Assembly (NCBI GenBank): GCA_018646625.1
Contig: JABGUJ010000001.1
Span: 193,534 to 257,533 of the forward strand
Direction: 5' to 3'
DNA length: 64,000 nucleotides
From: Candidatus Woesearchaeota archaeon
Lineage (GTDB): Archaea > Nanobdellota > Nanobdellia > Woesearchaeales > JABGUJ01
Each line of letters starts with the position of its first letter. Position 1 is the first letter of the stretch. Below, piece after piece: positions 26,985 to 34,141 of this stretch. The position numbers and the translations under genes are program-made. The notes beneath the pieces are model-generated. The model saw nothing but the letters and a program-made list of their open reading frames with translations. It was not told the origin of the DNA and searched no databases.

Positions 26985-27034
26985 GTTACGACAACTGGGC
27001 CGAAGAAGCTCTATAAATAAAGAAAAAGAGGATC

Positions 27035-28000
27035 TTAAAGATCCTTAAATCCTCCAGATTCAACCATAAAGTTACATTCACCATCGGCCAAATTTGGAGC
27101 ATCAATCAGCTTAGCAACCCTACTTCCTTTCTTTCCTTTCCTAAGATAAAGTCTAAAAGTAGATGCGTGTGCAACAATGTGTCCACCAATCGGTTTAGTA
27201 GGATCACCAAAAAATGCGGCAGGATCCGAACTCACCTGGTTAGTTACATAAACACAAATGTTATAGTTTCCAGCCAACTTCAGCAAAGCATGCATATGCT
27301 TGTTTAACTTTTGTTGTCTTTCCGCTAATGTTCCTCTACCAACAAACTCAGCTCTAAAGTGAGCAGTTAGAGAATCAACAATAACTAATCTAACATCAAA
27401 TCCTTTTTTGTTTATCAGCTCTTCAACTGATTCAGTTAAAAGAACTTGGTGATCGGAGTTGTAAGCTCTTGCAACTCTTATCTTTCTTAAAGTCTCTTCA
27501 GGATCTAATTGAATACCTTCCGCAAGTTGAACAATTCGCTCAGGTCTAAAAGTATTCTCTGTATCGATATATACAACGGTCGCATCAGGGTTTTGTTTAA
27601 TCATATTCACTGCAAGAATATGCCCAACCTGAGTTTTACCAGATCCAAACTCTCCAAAACATTCTGTTATGGCACCAGTTTCAAATCCTCCACCCATCAA
27701 AGTGTCAAACGCAACAGAACCTGTGGAAACTTTTTGCACCAATTCTCTTTTCTTCAACAAAGATTCACCATCTTCGAATCCCATCTCTAGTGCATCTCTT
27801 GCAAACTTAATCATCTTTCTTGCAGCAGATTCACCAACACCTGTCGCATCAACCAACTGCCCTGGTGACGCAACTGCAATACTCATCACAGTATCATAAC
27901 CCGAATCAACCAACTTTTCCATAGTTGCTGCCCCCACACCAGGCAGGTCATTTAATGTACAATCTCTATTTTCAGCTTCAGTAGACATCTTCATATTCAC
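27035..28000 (-). CDS. radA: DNA repair and recombination protein RadA
   Basis: 321 aa, standard. Helix-hairpin-helix N-domain at about 15-65 (LNDLPGVGAATMEKLV, ATGVGESAARKMI), Walker A GEFGSGKT (116-123), Walker B LVIVDSL, an L2-region motif NQVSSDPAAFFGDP, and the archaeal C-terminus LADGECNFMVESGGFKDL. It is the archaeal Rad51/RecA recombinase, forming filaments on ssDNA for strand exchange. Starts at M1, M3 or M5 are clustered. An 89-aa gene lies 32 bases upstream on the same strand, possibly cotranscribed. Confidence 0.98.
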   Translation of the reverse strand: MNMKMSTEAENRDCTLNDLPGVGAATMEKLVDSGYDTVMSIAVASPGQLVDATGVGESAARKMIKFARDALEMGFEDGESLLKKRELVQKVSTGSVAFDTLMGGGFETGAITECFGEFGSGKTQVGHILAVNMIKQNPDATVVYIDTENTFRPERIVQLAEGIQLDPEETLRKIRVARAYNSDHQVLLTESVEELINKKGFDVRLVIVDSLTAHFRAEFVGRGTLAERQQKLNKHMHALLKLAGNYNICVYVTNQVSSDPAAFFGDPTKPIGGHIVAHASTFRLYLRKGKKGSRVAKLIDAPNLADGECNFMVESGGFKDL

Positions 28001-28032
28001 CTCATAATGAACTATTATTTATTAATCTTAGC

Positions 28033-28302
28033 TTACCTGGCGCATTCACCAGCTACAGCTTCATCACTCATTGTTAGGTACTCAAACGCTTTGCTCAGTA
28101 CCATTGTAGCCTTTGGTAGATCACTTGCCCTCAAAGAACTAGTAGACTTCCACTCACCGCTTGGATCTTGATAACCTCTCTCCATAGAAACGGTCTTATA
28201 CTCTCGCACCTGCCCATCTTTTGTTACAGTTTGATTTTTCCATACCGCAACATTGATAGCACCTGCACGAAAACTTTTTTCAGGTAATTTCGTATTCGAC
28301 AT
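28033..28302 (-). CDS. Small conserved-looking protein upstream of radA (89 aa)
   Basis: Basic 89-residue protein: FRAGAINVAVWKN strand pair, VSMERGYQDPSGEWK, a TSSLRASDLPKA stretch and a C-terminal amphipathic helix (MVLSKAFEYL). The beta-hairpins-then-helix layout, with many aromatic and basic residues, is like small ssDNA-binding or transcription-cofactor folds, but the family name is uncertain. A perfect AGGAGGT ribosome site (28311-28317) 8 nt before the ATG is stronger than any other in the window, so high expression is likely. The context with radA supports a DNA-related role. Confidence 0.72.
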   Translation of the reverse strand: MSNTKLPEKSFRAGAINVAVWKNQTVTKDGQVREYKTVSMERGYQDPSGEWKSTSSLRASDLPKATMVLSKAFEYLTMSDEAVAGECAR

Positions 28303-28531
28303 TTTGCAAACCTCCTTGCTTATCGCATTTTATTTCACACACGCGCTAACGTGTGGGAGATGGCATTGCGCTAAAACACCACAATAGTATCAACTACAAT
28401 ACCGTTTAAATATCTCACACCAGCACATGTCTAGTGTCCAGTGAGACGGAATAATCCAGAATTAACGCCCTTAAGCTCTCACCCCGCAGTATTCACAAAC
28501 ATTTATTAACCAAACAAAAAATCAGAGAAAC
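28303..28531. other. Intergenic stretch with hairpin-forming repeats
   Basis: Gap of 229 bp without a credible gene. CACACG-6 nt-CGTGTG (28338-28355) is a perfect stem; GCGCTAA occurs twice (28343 and 28368); GTGAGA (28441) and TCTCAC (28477) could pair across 30 nt. GC content looks higher than in nearby gaps. It may carry a small RNA or promoters for the divergent genes; I cannot assign it. Confidence 0.3.
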
Positions 28532-28789
28532 ATGAATAGGAGATTACTAAACTATATCATTGATGTTGTAATGGGCATCGCATTTCTGGTTTGCTTTTTT
28601 ACGGGTGTATTCAAAATGCCTAAGCTAATGTCCAGTATTCTCACAAACTATCCCAGTTTCCCGCTAAAAACATTTAGCTTTATTCACGACTGGAGTGGTA
28701 TCATAATGGGCGTCCTAGTTTTAGCACACTTAGCGTTACATTGGAAATGGATGGTAGCAATGACAAAAAGTTTAATCAAGAAAAAATGA
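28532..28789 (+). CDS. DUF4405-like small membrane protein
   Basis: 85 aa with two or three membrane helices: MNRRLLNYIIDVVMGIAFLV, FIHDWSGIIMGVLVLAHL. His residues in IHDWSG and AHLALHW lie in the places where DUF4405 and cytochrome b-like proteins hold heme or cofactors, so electron transfer at the membrane is likely but unproven. It overlaps the following lipoprotein gene by ATGA, so the two probably form a unit. Confidence 0.75.
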   Translation: MNRRLLNYIIDVVMGIAFLVCFFTGVFKMPKLMSSILTNYPSFPLKTFSFIHDWSGIIMGVLVLAHLALHWKWMVAMTKSLIKKK

Positions 28790-28980
28790 AAATAATCATC
28801 CCAATACTAATTCTGCTACTGGTTTTCACAGCGTGCACACAACCTGTTGAAGAAACACTGCCGGCACCAGAAGAAAAAAGCATTGCATGCCCTTACGGTA
28901 TTGAACAAGATCCTCAACCTGGACAATGTGGATTATATGTCGACAAAGACAAAGACACAGTCTGTGATTATAGTGAATAA
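28786..28980 (+). CDS. Small lipoprotein with CPYG...CGLYVD...CDYS motif
   Basis: 64 aa from ATG 28786, which overlaps the stop of the DUF4405 gene (ATGA). Signal sequence MKIIIPILILLLVFTAC with lipobox Cys17. The mature part has three spaced Cys: CPYGIEQDP, QCGLYVDKDKD, CDYSE. This short motif accompanies DUF4405/redox membrane proteins in other prokaryotes, suggesting a metal or redox role outside the membrane; the details are inference. Confidence 0.7.
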   Translation: MKIIIPILILLLVFTACTQPVEETLPAPEEKSIACPYGIEQDPQPGQCGLYVDKDKDTVCDYSE

Positions 28981-29793
28981 CTAAGTAAAACCGCCAACAC
29001 CTGAAAGAATAGCCATAACTAAAAATCTAGAAACAATTATTGCACCAAAAATAACAATCGGCGATGCAGCATAAAGAACTAACCCCATCTTATCTTTCTG
29101 TCTTAAGATATGAACAATAAACGGAATCATCATAAAAACGAAATATACTATAATCAACATAGTCGGATCAGAAATACTAACTTCCAACAAACCACCCAAA
29201 CTTGATGTAGCACCTTCTCCCAATTCACCAATTGCATTAACTAGTTCTCCAACTACAAAAATTAGAAAATAAGTTACACACATAGGTCCAAAAGCACACA
29301 ATAGTGAAGCAACTGCGTCAGAATAAGAACTTGTAGAATTCTTCTTAATCACATGCAAACCAATCATACCAAAAATAACCGCTTGAATCACATAAAGTAA
29401 GTAAAATAAACTGCTTGGAAACAACATAAAAGAACCTAAGAAGAAAACCAATCCAGAAACAATAGAAGCCAACACCGCAACAGCAATTGAAGAAATCACC
29501 AACTGCACCCATTTCACTTCTGAACTCATTACAGGTTGCGCGATCTGTGATGTAGCCAATGAAGATTCGGTTTGTACCTTATTTACATTAGTTGCTTGTT
29601 CCTTCTGTTCTTGCAAGTTTTTCTCAACATGTTCAGGAACTTTATCTTCTTCAGCATGTTGTATAGAATTAAACACTGCGGTGATCTCAGCAGCAGCTAA
29701 ACCATGATCAATAAGAATCTGTTTAATCTGAGTAAATGGCACTCCTTGCGCCACAGCCTCATTCACCTCTTTAATGATGTTCGCATCCACCAT
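28981..29793 (-). CDS. Multipass membrane protein with N-terminal GY-like motif (Yip1-like)
   Basis: 270 aa. The N-terminal 45 residues (IIKEVNEAVAQGVPFTQIKQ, then ILIDHGLAAAEITAVF) match the helical unit seen in the gene at 22632, with Gly but no Tyr. A charged linker follows, then five membrane helices between about 98 and 265. The layout resembles archaeal Yip1-domain proteins. No function is assigned. It is convergent with the DUF4405/lipoprotein pair. Confidence 0.65.
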   Translation of the reverse strand: MVDANIIKEVNEAVAQGVPFTQIKQILIDHGLAAAEITAVFNSIQHAEEDKVPEHVEKNLQEQKEQATNVNKVQTESSLATSQIAQPVMSSEVKWVQLVISSIAVAVLASIVSGLVFFLGSFMLFPSSLFYLLYVIQAVIFGMIGLHVIKKNSTSSYSDAVASLLCAFGPMCVTYFLIFVVGELVNAIGELGEGATSSLGGLLEVSISDPTMLIIVYFVFMMIPFIVHILRQKDKMGLVLYAASPIVIFGAIIVSRFLVMAILSGVGGFT

Positions 29794-29806
29794 ACTCTAA
29801 ACCTAA

Positions 29807-30061
29807 CTAATCTCTTTTATAAACATTTCTTCTGTGACCCACCAAAGTGACTTGAATTTTCCTGTTTCTGGAATCAATATCAGCAATCGCCCTATAATTC
29901 CCAATTCTTAATTTATAATACCCCTTAGAAGATAATTTCTCAAAAAAACGATAAGGGTTTTCTTTAGAAAGAAGAAGTTTAGTAAATATCCGAGACTTAA
30001 TAGATTTAGGCAGCTTGTTCATAAAATCAATGACCTTATCATCAAAAACCAAATCATACAT
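29807..30061 (-). CDS. RelE/ParE-family toxin
   Basis: 84 aa, the usual size. MYDLVFDDKVIDFMNKLPKS begins the RelE/ParE fold, and GYYKLRIGNYRAIADID plus VTLVGHRRNVYK carry the core Arg, His and Tyr typical of ribosome-dependent mRNA interferases of the RelE type. It starts in the stop overlap of the antitoxin gene. Toxicity would be through mRNA cleavage at the ribosome if it is a RelE. Confidence 0.88.
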   Translation of the reverse strand: MYDLVFDDKVIDFMNKLPKSIKSRIFTKLLLSKENPYRFFEKLSSKGYYKLRIGNYRAIADIDSRNRKIQVTLVGHRRNVYKRD

Positions 30062-30297
30062 TAAAGACCTAACCTCTTCCTTGCTTCATGCTCGGTTAGG
30101 AATTTGCCTTGCTTAATTCGTTTTCTCGCAGCCTCAATGGCATCTACCGTTTCTTTTGCCAGCTTAGGTTTAGTCTTAACGGTTTTAGCTATATATACTA
30201 CCTTCTTAATTACTTCATCATAACTTTCATTCTTGTATTCTCTGAACGAATCCAATTCTTGCTTAGTTTCAGTATGAAGTTTAATTGTAGTCACCAT
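30061..30297 (-). CDS. Antitoxin paired with RelE-type toxin
   Basis: 78 aa. The N-terminus MVTTIKLHTETKQELDSFRE looks like a ribbon-helix-helix DNA-binding unit, and the charged helical C-terminus (AIEAARKRIKQGKFLTEHEA) would wrap the toxin. It is first in the pair, overlapping the toxin start by one base. Its promoter contains two palindromes (next entry), in keeping with autorepression. Confidence 0.82.
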   Translation of the reverse strand: MVTTIKLHTETKQELDSFREYKNESYDEVIKKVVYIAKTVKTKPKLAKETVDAIEAARKRIKQGKFLTEHEARKRLGL

Positions 30298-30301
30298 TTT
30301 A

Positions 30302-30334
30302 GGTATACTAAAGTATACCAGAGTATATAATACT
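30302..30334. promoter_or_regulatory. Operator palindromes of the toxin-antitoxin pair
   Basis: GGTATACT-AA-AGTATACC (30302-30319), a perfect 8-bp inverted repeat, is followed by AGTAT-ATA-ATACT (30322-30334). The minus-strand TATA (TTATATAC, 30323-30330) lies inside the second, centred about 30 nt from the antitoxin ATG. Both share the half-site AGTAT, so repressor binding would block TBP. Confidence 0.65.
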
Positions 30335-30430
30335 TTCGAAATGCAAATTCCAGAAAAGATTACAGAAATATTCTTTAAGAATCTTTCTCAACAAAAACCG
30401 AAAGAAGAAACAACAGAATCGAAAGAAACT

Positions 30431-30880
30431 CTACAAATTAACCAACTTATACACACTAAACACACTAACAACTAAAAAAACAATCAATTCTCCCAAAGTG
30501 CCAGTTCTAATAAATCCTCTAATGGCGTATTTAGAAAATGGATGAAACACTTTAATCCCTTCTTTGGTCATTGCATCCGCCAACAAATGACTTATGTATC
30601 CAATTAGTGCAGCAAACACATATACCTTACCCAAAGTTAAAGAAAACAAAAAGAACACCAACAACAAAGCCCAAATACTATGGAAAAAACCTCGATGCTC
30701 AAACAAAAACGCAATGATCTTAACATTTTTACCAATTTTAGAGTCAGGATGATCAATATCAGGTAAAGCACTACAAAACATTGCAATAATAATAAACAGC
30801 ACTTGATTTGAAGGATGCAAATACTGTATACCAAATAACCCTAACAGAAAACCAAACATTAAGTGAGTCTTAAACATCAT
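30431..30880 (-). CDS. Membrane-bound metal-dependent hydrolase-like (YdjM/DUF457)
   Basis: 149 aa with four membrane helices and the conserved His/Asp set of the YdjM/DUF457 family: FKTHLMFG at the start, ALPDIDHPDSKIG, HRGFFHS, GYISHLLAD and FHPFSKY. The family is predicted to be an integral-membrane, zinc-dependent hydrolase; the substrate is unknown. The 5' end overlaps the SLT lipoprotein gene by 4 bp. Confidence 0.9.
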   Translation of the reverse strand: MMFKTHLMFGFLLGLFGIQYLHPSNQVLFIIIAMFCSALPDIDHPDSKIGKNVKIIAFLFEHRGFFHSIWALLLVFFLFSLTLGKVYVFAALIGYISHLLADAMTKEGIKVFHPFSKYAIRGFIRTGTLGELIVFLVVSVFSVYKLVNL

Positions 30881-31695
30881 TTTTCAAATTCACCAATTGA
30901 AAGAATCATATCATGAATCTTGAATATATCTTCAGGATAATTTAATCCATATCCTGGACCAATACAATAATCTCCTTGAGAATTACTCATAAAACCAAAC
31001 TTCATTCTACAAGCAGCCAACAAAGCCATCGTCAAATCATCATCAGAATAACTAGAATTAATTTCAATATACTCTAAATCATTAGTACATAACTCTTTCT
31101 CGCTGCAATTAATCAAAACTGTAGAAGGAACATCCCCATAAATATCTAAAGCAGCTTCAACTACATTATATCCTCGATTATAAGCAATCAACAACAACCT
31201 AATCAAATCTTTACTATCAAACACTAAACCCTTCATATCAACTAAATCAACAATCCTAACAAATGCACTATTCAAAACTCTCATTCCATGCATTATTTGT
31301 AAATTTACAGTAGAACAATCTGAACAATGCTCATCACATCTCCAACAAGAATCAACCTGCATCAGCCCGCCTTTCCAAGTTTCTCGAGTATCATTATTGC
31401 GTTTAAAAATCTCACCGAACTCTTGACGAGTTTTACATCCGCTCTCTTGATAAATCAAAGCATAAAGCATTGGAAAAGAAAGACTCTCCTTTAATAAAGG
31501 ATATTTTTCAAATTCCTTAAGAAAAATAGGTCTAAATCTATCACAATCATAAATCGCTTCTTGAAACCACATACTAACTTCAGGTAAATCTTCAGAATCA
31601 TTAACCACAATATCCTCGACAGGATCATCTCCACAACCCACAACAAAAAGTAACAGAACGAACAATCCAATAATCAAACATCTCTTAAACATCAT
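30877..31695 (-). CDS. Lipoprotein with lysozyme-like SLT domain
   Basis: 272 aa from ATG 31695, one base after the Nudix stop (a longer start at 31710 would overlap it). Signal with lipobox Cys21 (LLLLFVVGC). The catalytic Glu of goose-lysozyme/SLT folds is E84 in ALIYQESGCK; GGLMQVD and LIAYNRGYNVVEA supply the other two SLT signatures. Lytic transglycosylases cleave peptidoglycan, which archaea lack, so the substrate is puzzling. An insertion with CWRCDEHCSDC may bind metal or form disulfides. It sits between Nudix and YdjM-like genes. Confidence 0.8.
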   Translation of the reverse strand: MMFKRCLIIGLFVLLLFVVGCGDDPVEDIVVNDSEDLPEVSMWFQEAIYDCDRFRPIFLKEFEKYPLLKESLSFPMLYALIYQESGCKTRQEFGEIFKRNNDTRETWKGGLMQVDSCWRCDEHCSDCSTVNLQIMHGMRVLNSAFVRIVDLVDMKGLVFDSKDLIRLLLIAYNRGYNVVEAALDIYGDVPSTVLINCSEKELCTNDLEYIEINSSYSDDDLTMALLAACRMKFGFMSNSQGDYCIGPGYGLNYPEDIFKIHDMILSIGEFEK

Positions 31696-31696
31696 C

Positions 31697-32275
31697 TTAC
31701 CAAAACCCATTTACAATTAAATATTTACTCAAAACTCCAATAGTTCGGTCTTCTTTCATTTTACCATCGATAATTAATTTTTTAATATCTTTAATAGAAA
31801 CCCATTCTGGATGAATAACTTCACCAACTTCTAAATTCTGAGAGTCTAATTCTTCAAACTCTTCTACAACAAAATAAAACAAATCCCATTTAACTGTCGC
31901 ACCAGCCACAGCAGTCTTAAAGTGAGTTAATGAATTAACAGAAATCCCAACTTCCTCTTTCCCCTCTGCAATCGCCGCCTTCTTAGCATAAGGCATTATA
32001 TCTTCATCTTTAGAAAGAAACTCTCTATACATTTCTAAAGTATTAAACACCTTACCGCCTGGCAACCTGTAATCATAATCATCCAACTCTGTTCTAAATT
32101 CTTTTACAAGAAGTAGTTTATCATCCTTAACAACTATCAACCTAGTGCCTGGAGATCTCCTTGCAATCTCAAACATTACTTCTTTATCTCCGGCTTTGAA
32201 CGGTTTTTTCACAACCTCAAAGATCTTACCTTCATAAACAACTTGCTCAGGTCCGTTCGGAACTAGTTTATCCAT
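31697..32275 (-). CDS. Nudix hydrolase with inserted Nudix box (192 aa)
   Basis: Similar to ADP-ribose pyrophosphatases in the N-terminal strands (VYEGKIFEVVKKPFK, LIVVKDDKLLLVKEFR, YDYRLPGGKV). After GGKV the loop is enlarged by about 15 residues (NTLEMYREFLSKDEDIM) before the helix AAIAEGKEEVGI, where the usual Arg of REUXEE is Ala. Metal binding may still occur through the EE pair. The promoter lies in a 22-bp dyad shared with the MTAP-like gene. Confidence 0.72.
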   Translation of the reverse strand: MDKLVPNGPEQVVYEGKIFEVVKKPFKAGDKEVMFEIARRSPGTRLIVVKDDKLLLVKEFRTELDDYDYRLPGGKVFNTLEMYREFLSKDEDIMPYAKKAAIAEGKEEVGISVNSLTHFKTAVAGATVKWDLFYFVVEEFEELDSQNLEVGEVIHPEWVSIKDIKKLIIDGKMKEDRTIGVLSKYLIVNGFW

Positions 32276-32289
32276 AGAATAAATAATCT

Positions 32290-32352
32290 ATAGTCACTAT
32301 TTAAAGACTATGCAAATTTTAAATATACTAACCCACAACACCGCAAGCGGTG
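32290..32352. promoter_or_regulatory. Divergent promoter with two perfect dyads
   Basis: ATAGTC-10 nt-GACTAT (32290-32311) has TTTAAA in its loop. CACCGC-AA-GCGGTG (32339-32352) overlaps the SD-like GGTGAT before the TTG start at 32359. A TATA-like TTAAATATAC at about 32319-32328 would start transcription near 32348, in the second dyad, so that dyad is more likely a DNA operator than an mRNA hairpin. Confidence 0.45.
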
Positions 32353-32358
32353 ATGTAA

Positions 32359-33267
32359 TTGAATAAAGGTAAAGTAGTATTAATTGGCGGATCAGGTGTA
32401 ACAGACAGCCCAGGGTTCAAAGACTTAGAATGGAAAGTTCAAGAAACAGACATACCCACAATACATCCAGTAACAAGACAAGTTGTTGGAACGGGAAGAG
32501 TATCATATCAAGAAAGAGAAGATGGAGTTATATTCATAAAACGTCATGGCAGAAGTGACAGTAAATTAGGTACTAAAGGATACGGACCCAGTGTAACTGA
32601 ATACGCAGCAAATTTAGTCGCAGCAAGAATTCTAGGAGCATCTGTAGTAATCGCATCCAGTGCCGTTGGCAGCCTACAAGAAGAAATTCCGGTTGGAAGT
32701 TTAGTTGTTCCGGATGACTATGTAGATGAATCGTTGAGAAATGATAATTTATTTGGCTTAGAAATTAGAACCCATACAAATAGAAGGCCCGCATTTTCTA
32801 AAAAAGTTAGAAGAATATTAATTAATGTTGGAGAAGATGGATTTGGAAAGTTCGATAAAGTAGTAAAAAGTGCAACATACGTGTGTATCCCTGGAGACAG
32901 TTTTGGAACTGCAGCAGAAGGAATAAAACGCGCACAATACGCAGATATTGTTGGCATGACTGCGTGTCCGGAAGCATCAATGGCGCAACAACTCGGATTA
33001 CATTATGCAATCGCGGCATTTCCTGTTGATCACGACGCTGATGCAAATCATGAAGGCGGAACATTAGCAGTTATGAAAGAATTATCAAAACACGACAGAG
33101 TTCCAGAATACATTAATGAAGTATTAGAAGCAGCTAAAAGAATTGCAGTTCGCGCACCAAGATTAGATCAATTGGTGGGGAATGTAATTCCTGGAGACGC
33201 ATCAGCGATAGAAAATATATATTTAAGAGCAATCGCAGAAGACATCATGCAAAAATATTGTTCTTAA
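32359..33267 (+). CDS. MTA/purine nucleoside phosphorylase family protein
   Basis: 302 aa from TTG; the nearby ATG at 32353 runs into TAA at once. Motifs are VVLIGGSGVTD (phosphate site), IFIKRHGRS, ASSAVGSLQEEIPVGSLVVPDDY, GMTACPEASMAQQLGLHYA (purine/ribose site) and VDHDAD (base recognition). These fit 5'-methylthioadenosine/purine nucleoside phosphorylases, which split a nucleoside with phosphate. Specificity is not certain. SD-like GGTGAT lies upstream, within a palindrome. Confidence 0.88.
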   Translation: MNKGKVVLIGGSGVTDSPGFKDLEWKVQETDIPTIHPVTRQVVGTGRVSYQEREDGVIFIKRHGRSDSKLGTKGYGPSVTEYAANLVAARILGASVVIASSAVGSLQEEIPVGSLVVPDDYVDESLRNDNLFGLEIRTHTNRRPAFSKKVRRILINVGEDGFGKFDKVVKSATYVCIPGDSFGTAAEGIKRAQYADIVGMTACPEASMAQQLGLHYAIAAFPVDHDADANHEGGTLAVMKELSKHDRVPEYINEVLEAAKRIAVRAPRLDQLVGNVIPGDASAIENIYLRAIAEDIMQKYCS

Positions 33268-33280
33268 TTTTTTATTTTTC

Positions 33281-34057
33281 TTATTTACAACAAACCTGAG
33301 AGTTCAAAATCTCCACAACAAATCCAATCTTCTCCTTACCAGGCAAACATTCTCTCGCCTCTAACTTACCTTCAGCAGCTAAACAATCTTCTTCAGTCAT
33401 TCTAGGAATTCCATCATCAATATAATTTATCTCACTCGCAGCCCAACTGAGAATGTCAACTCGCGCAACATACAATTTATCATCAGCCGAAAAATAACGC
33501 ACATCCGCACCCCAGCAACCTTCACACTTTTTTTGCATCAAAAGTAATCTTACAGGATTTCTACCATTTAATGATTTATACTTATCAGAACTCACAACAG
33601 CATCAACCGCCAACTTGCTAGCTCTATCTTCGTTCTCCGCTCTAACTTCATCAAACTCATCTTGTTCCACAATTGGAGAACAAACATTCTCAGATCTACA
33701 TTCTAACTTTTGTGATAGAAAAATACATTCTTCTGTTTCCAACTCACTACAATCAACCTTAAAACCATCTGCTCTATAATATTCAAACTTTTCTTCTTCT
33801 AGAACAATAAAATAATCAGCACATTCTCTAACTTCGTTATTACCATTACAATAATCTTGAGAGTTCACAAAAGAAATTTCTTCAGTAAAAGTATCATCAC
33901 CATGCCTACACTGCCTAGGATAACTCTCCATTACAGGATTGCCTGCCTCAACACATTCTTCAAAATTAGTTACAGAAATATCTTCAACAGGAACACAACC
34001 AACTAAAAACAAGGACAAAACAATCATCACACAAAGCAGCTTATTCATAACATACAC
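33281..34057 (-). CDS. Lipoprotein with FEECVEAGNPVMESYPRQC motif
   Basis: 258 aa; lipobox in LSLFLVGC (M1 or M4 start). The first module, NFEECVEAGNPVMESYPRQCR with GDDTF, is a short Cys motif found in many prokaryotic surface lipoproteins. A second part (about 140-255) has a cystatin/PepSY-like look (VRLLLMQKKCEGCWGADVRY). It is probably exported and membrane-anchored; its role is unknown. Confidence 0.65.
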   Translation of the reverse strand: MYVMNKLLCVMIVLSLFLVGCVPVEDISVTNFEECVEAGNPVMESYPRQCRHGDDTFTEEISFVNSQDYCNGNNEVRECADYFIVLEEEKFEYYRADGFKVDCSELETEECIFLSQKLECRSENVCSPIVEQDEFDEVRAENEDRASKLAVDAVVSSDKYKSLNGRNPVRLLLMQKKCEGCWGADVRYFSADDKLYVARVDILSWAASEINYIDDGIPRMTEEDCLAAEGKLEARECLPGKEKIGFVVEILNSQVCCK

Positions 34058-34110
34058 CTCTTATAACACATAAAAACACAAAACCCATATTTAAATCCCC
34101 ACTAAAGAAA

Positions 34111-34118
34111 TATAAATA
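34111..34118 (+). promoter_or_regulatory. TATA box of HMG-CoA reductase gene
   Basis: TATAAATA, centred about 27-28 nt before ATG 34142. This supports that ATG, rather than the in-frame TTG at 34124, as the start of a leaderless message. Confidence 0.5.
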
Positions 34119-34141
34119 ACCCCTTGACAAAGCAAATTTCA

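Noticed and set aside
28338-28374. Stem-loop as part of a tRNA
   Set aside because: No acceptor/T-arm pairing or GGTTCGA-type T loop could be found around it.
30341-30475. 44-codon frame on the plus strand beside the toxin-antitoxin operator
   Set aside because: Its last 45 bases overlap the YdjM-like gene, composition is low-complexity, and TATA spacing is too short; not enough to call.
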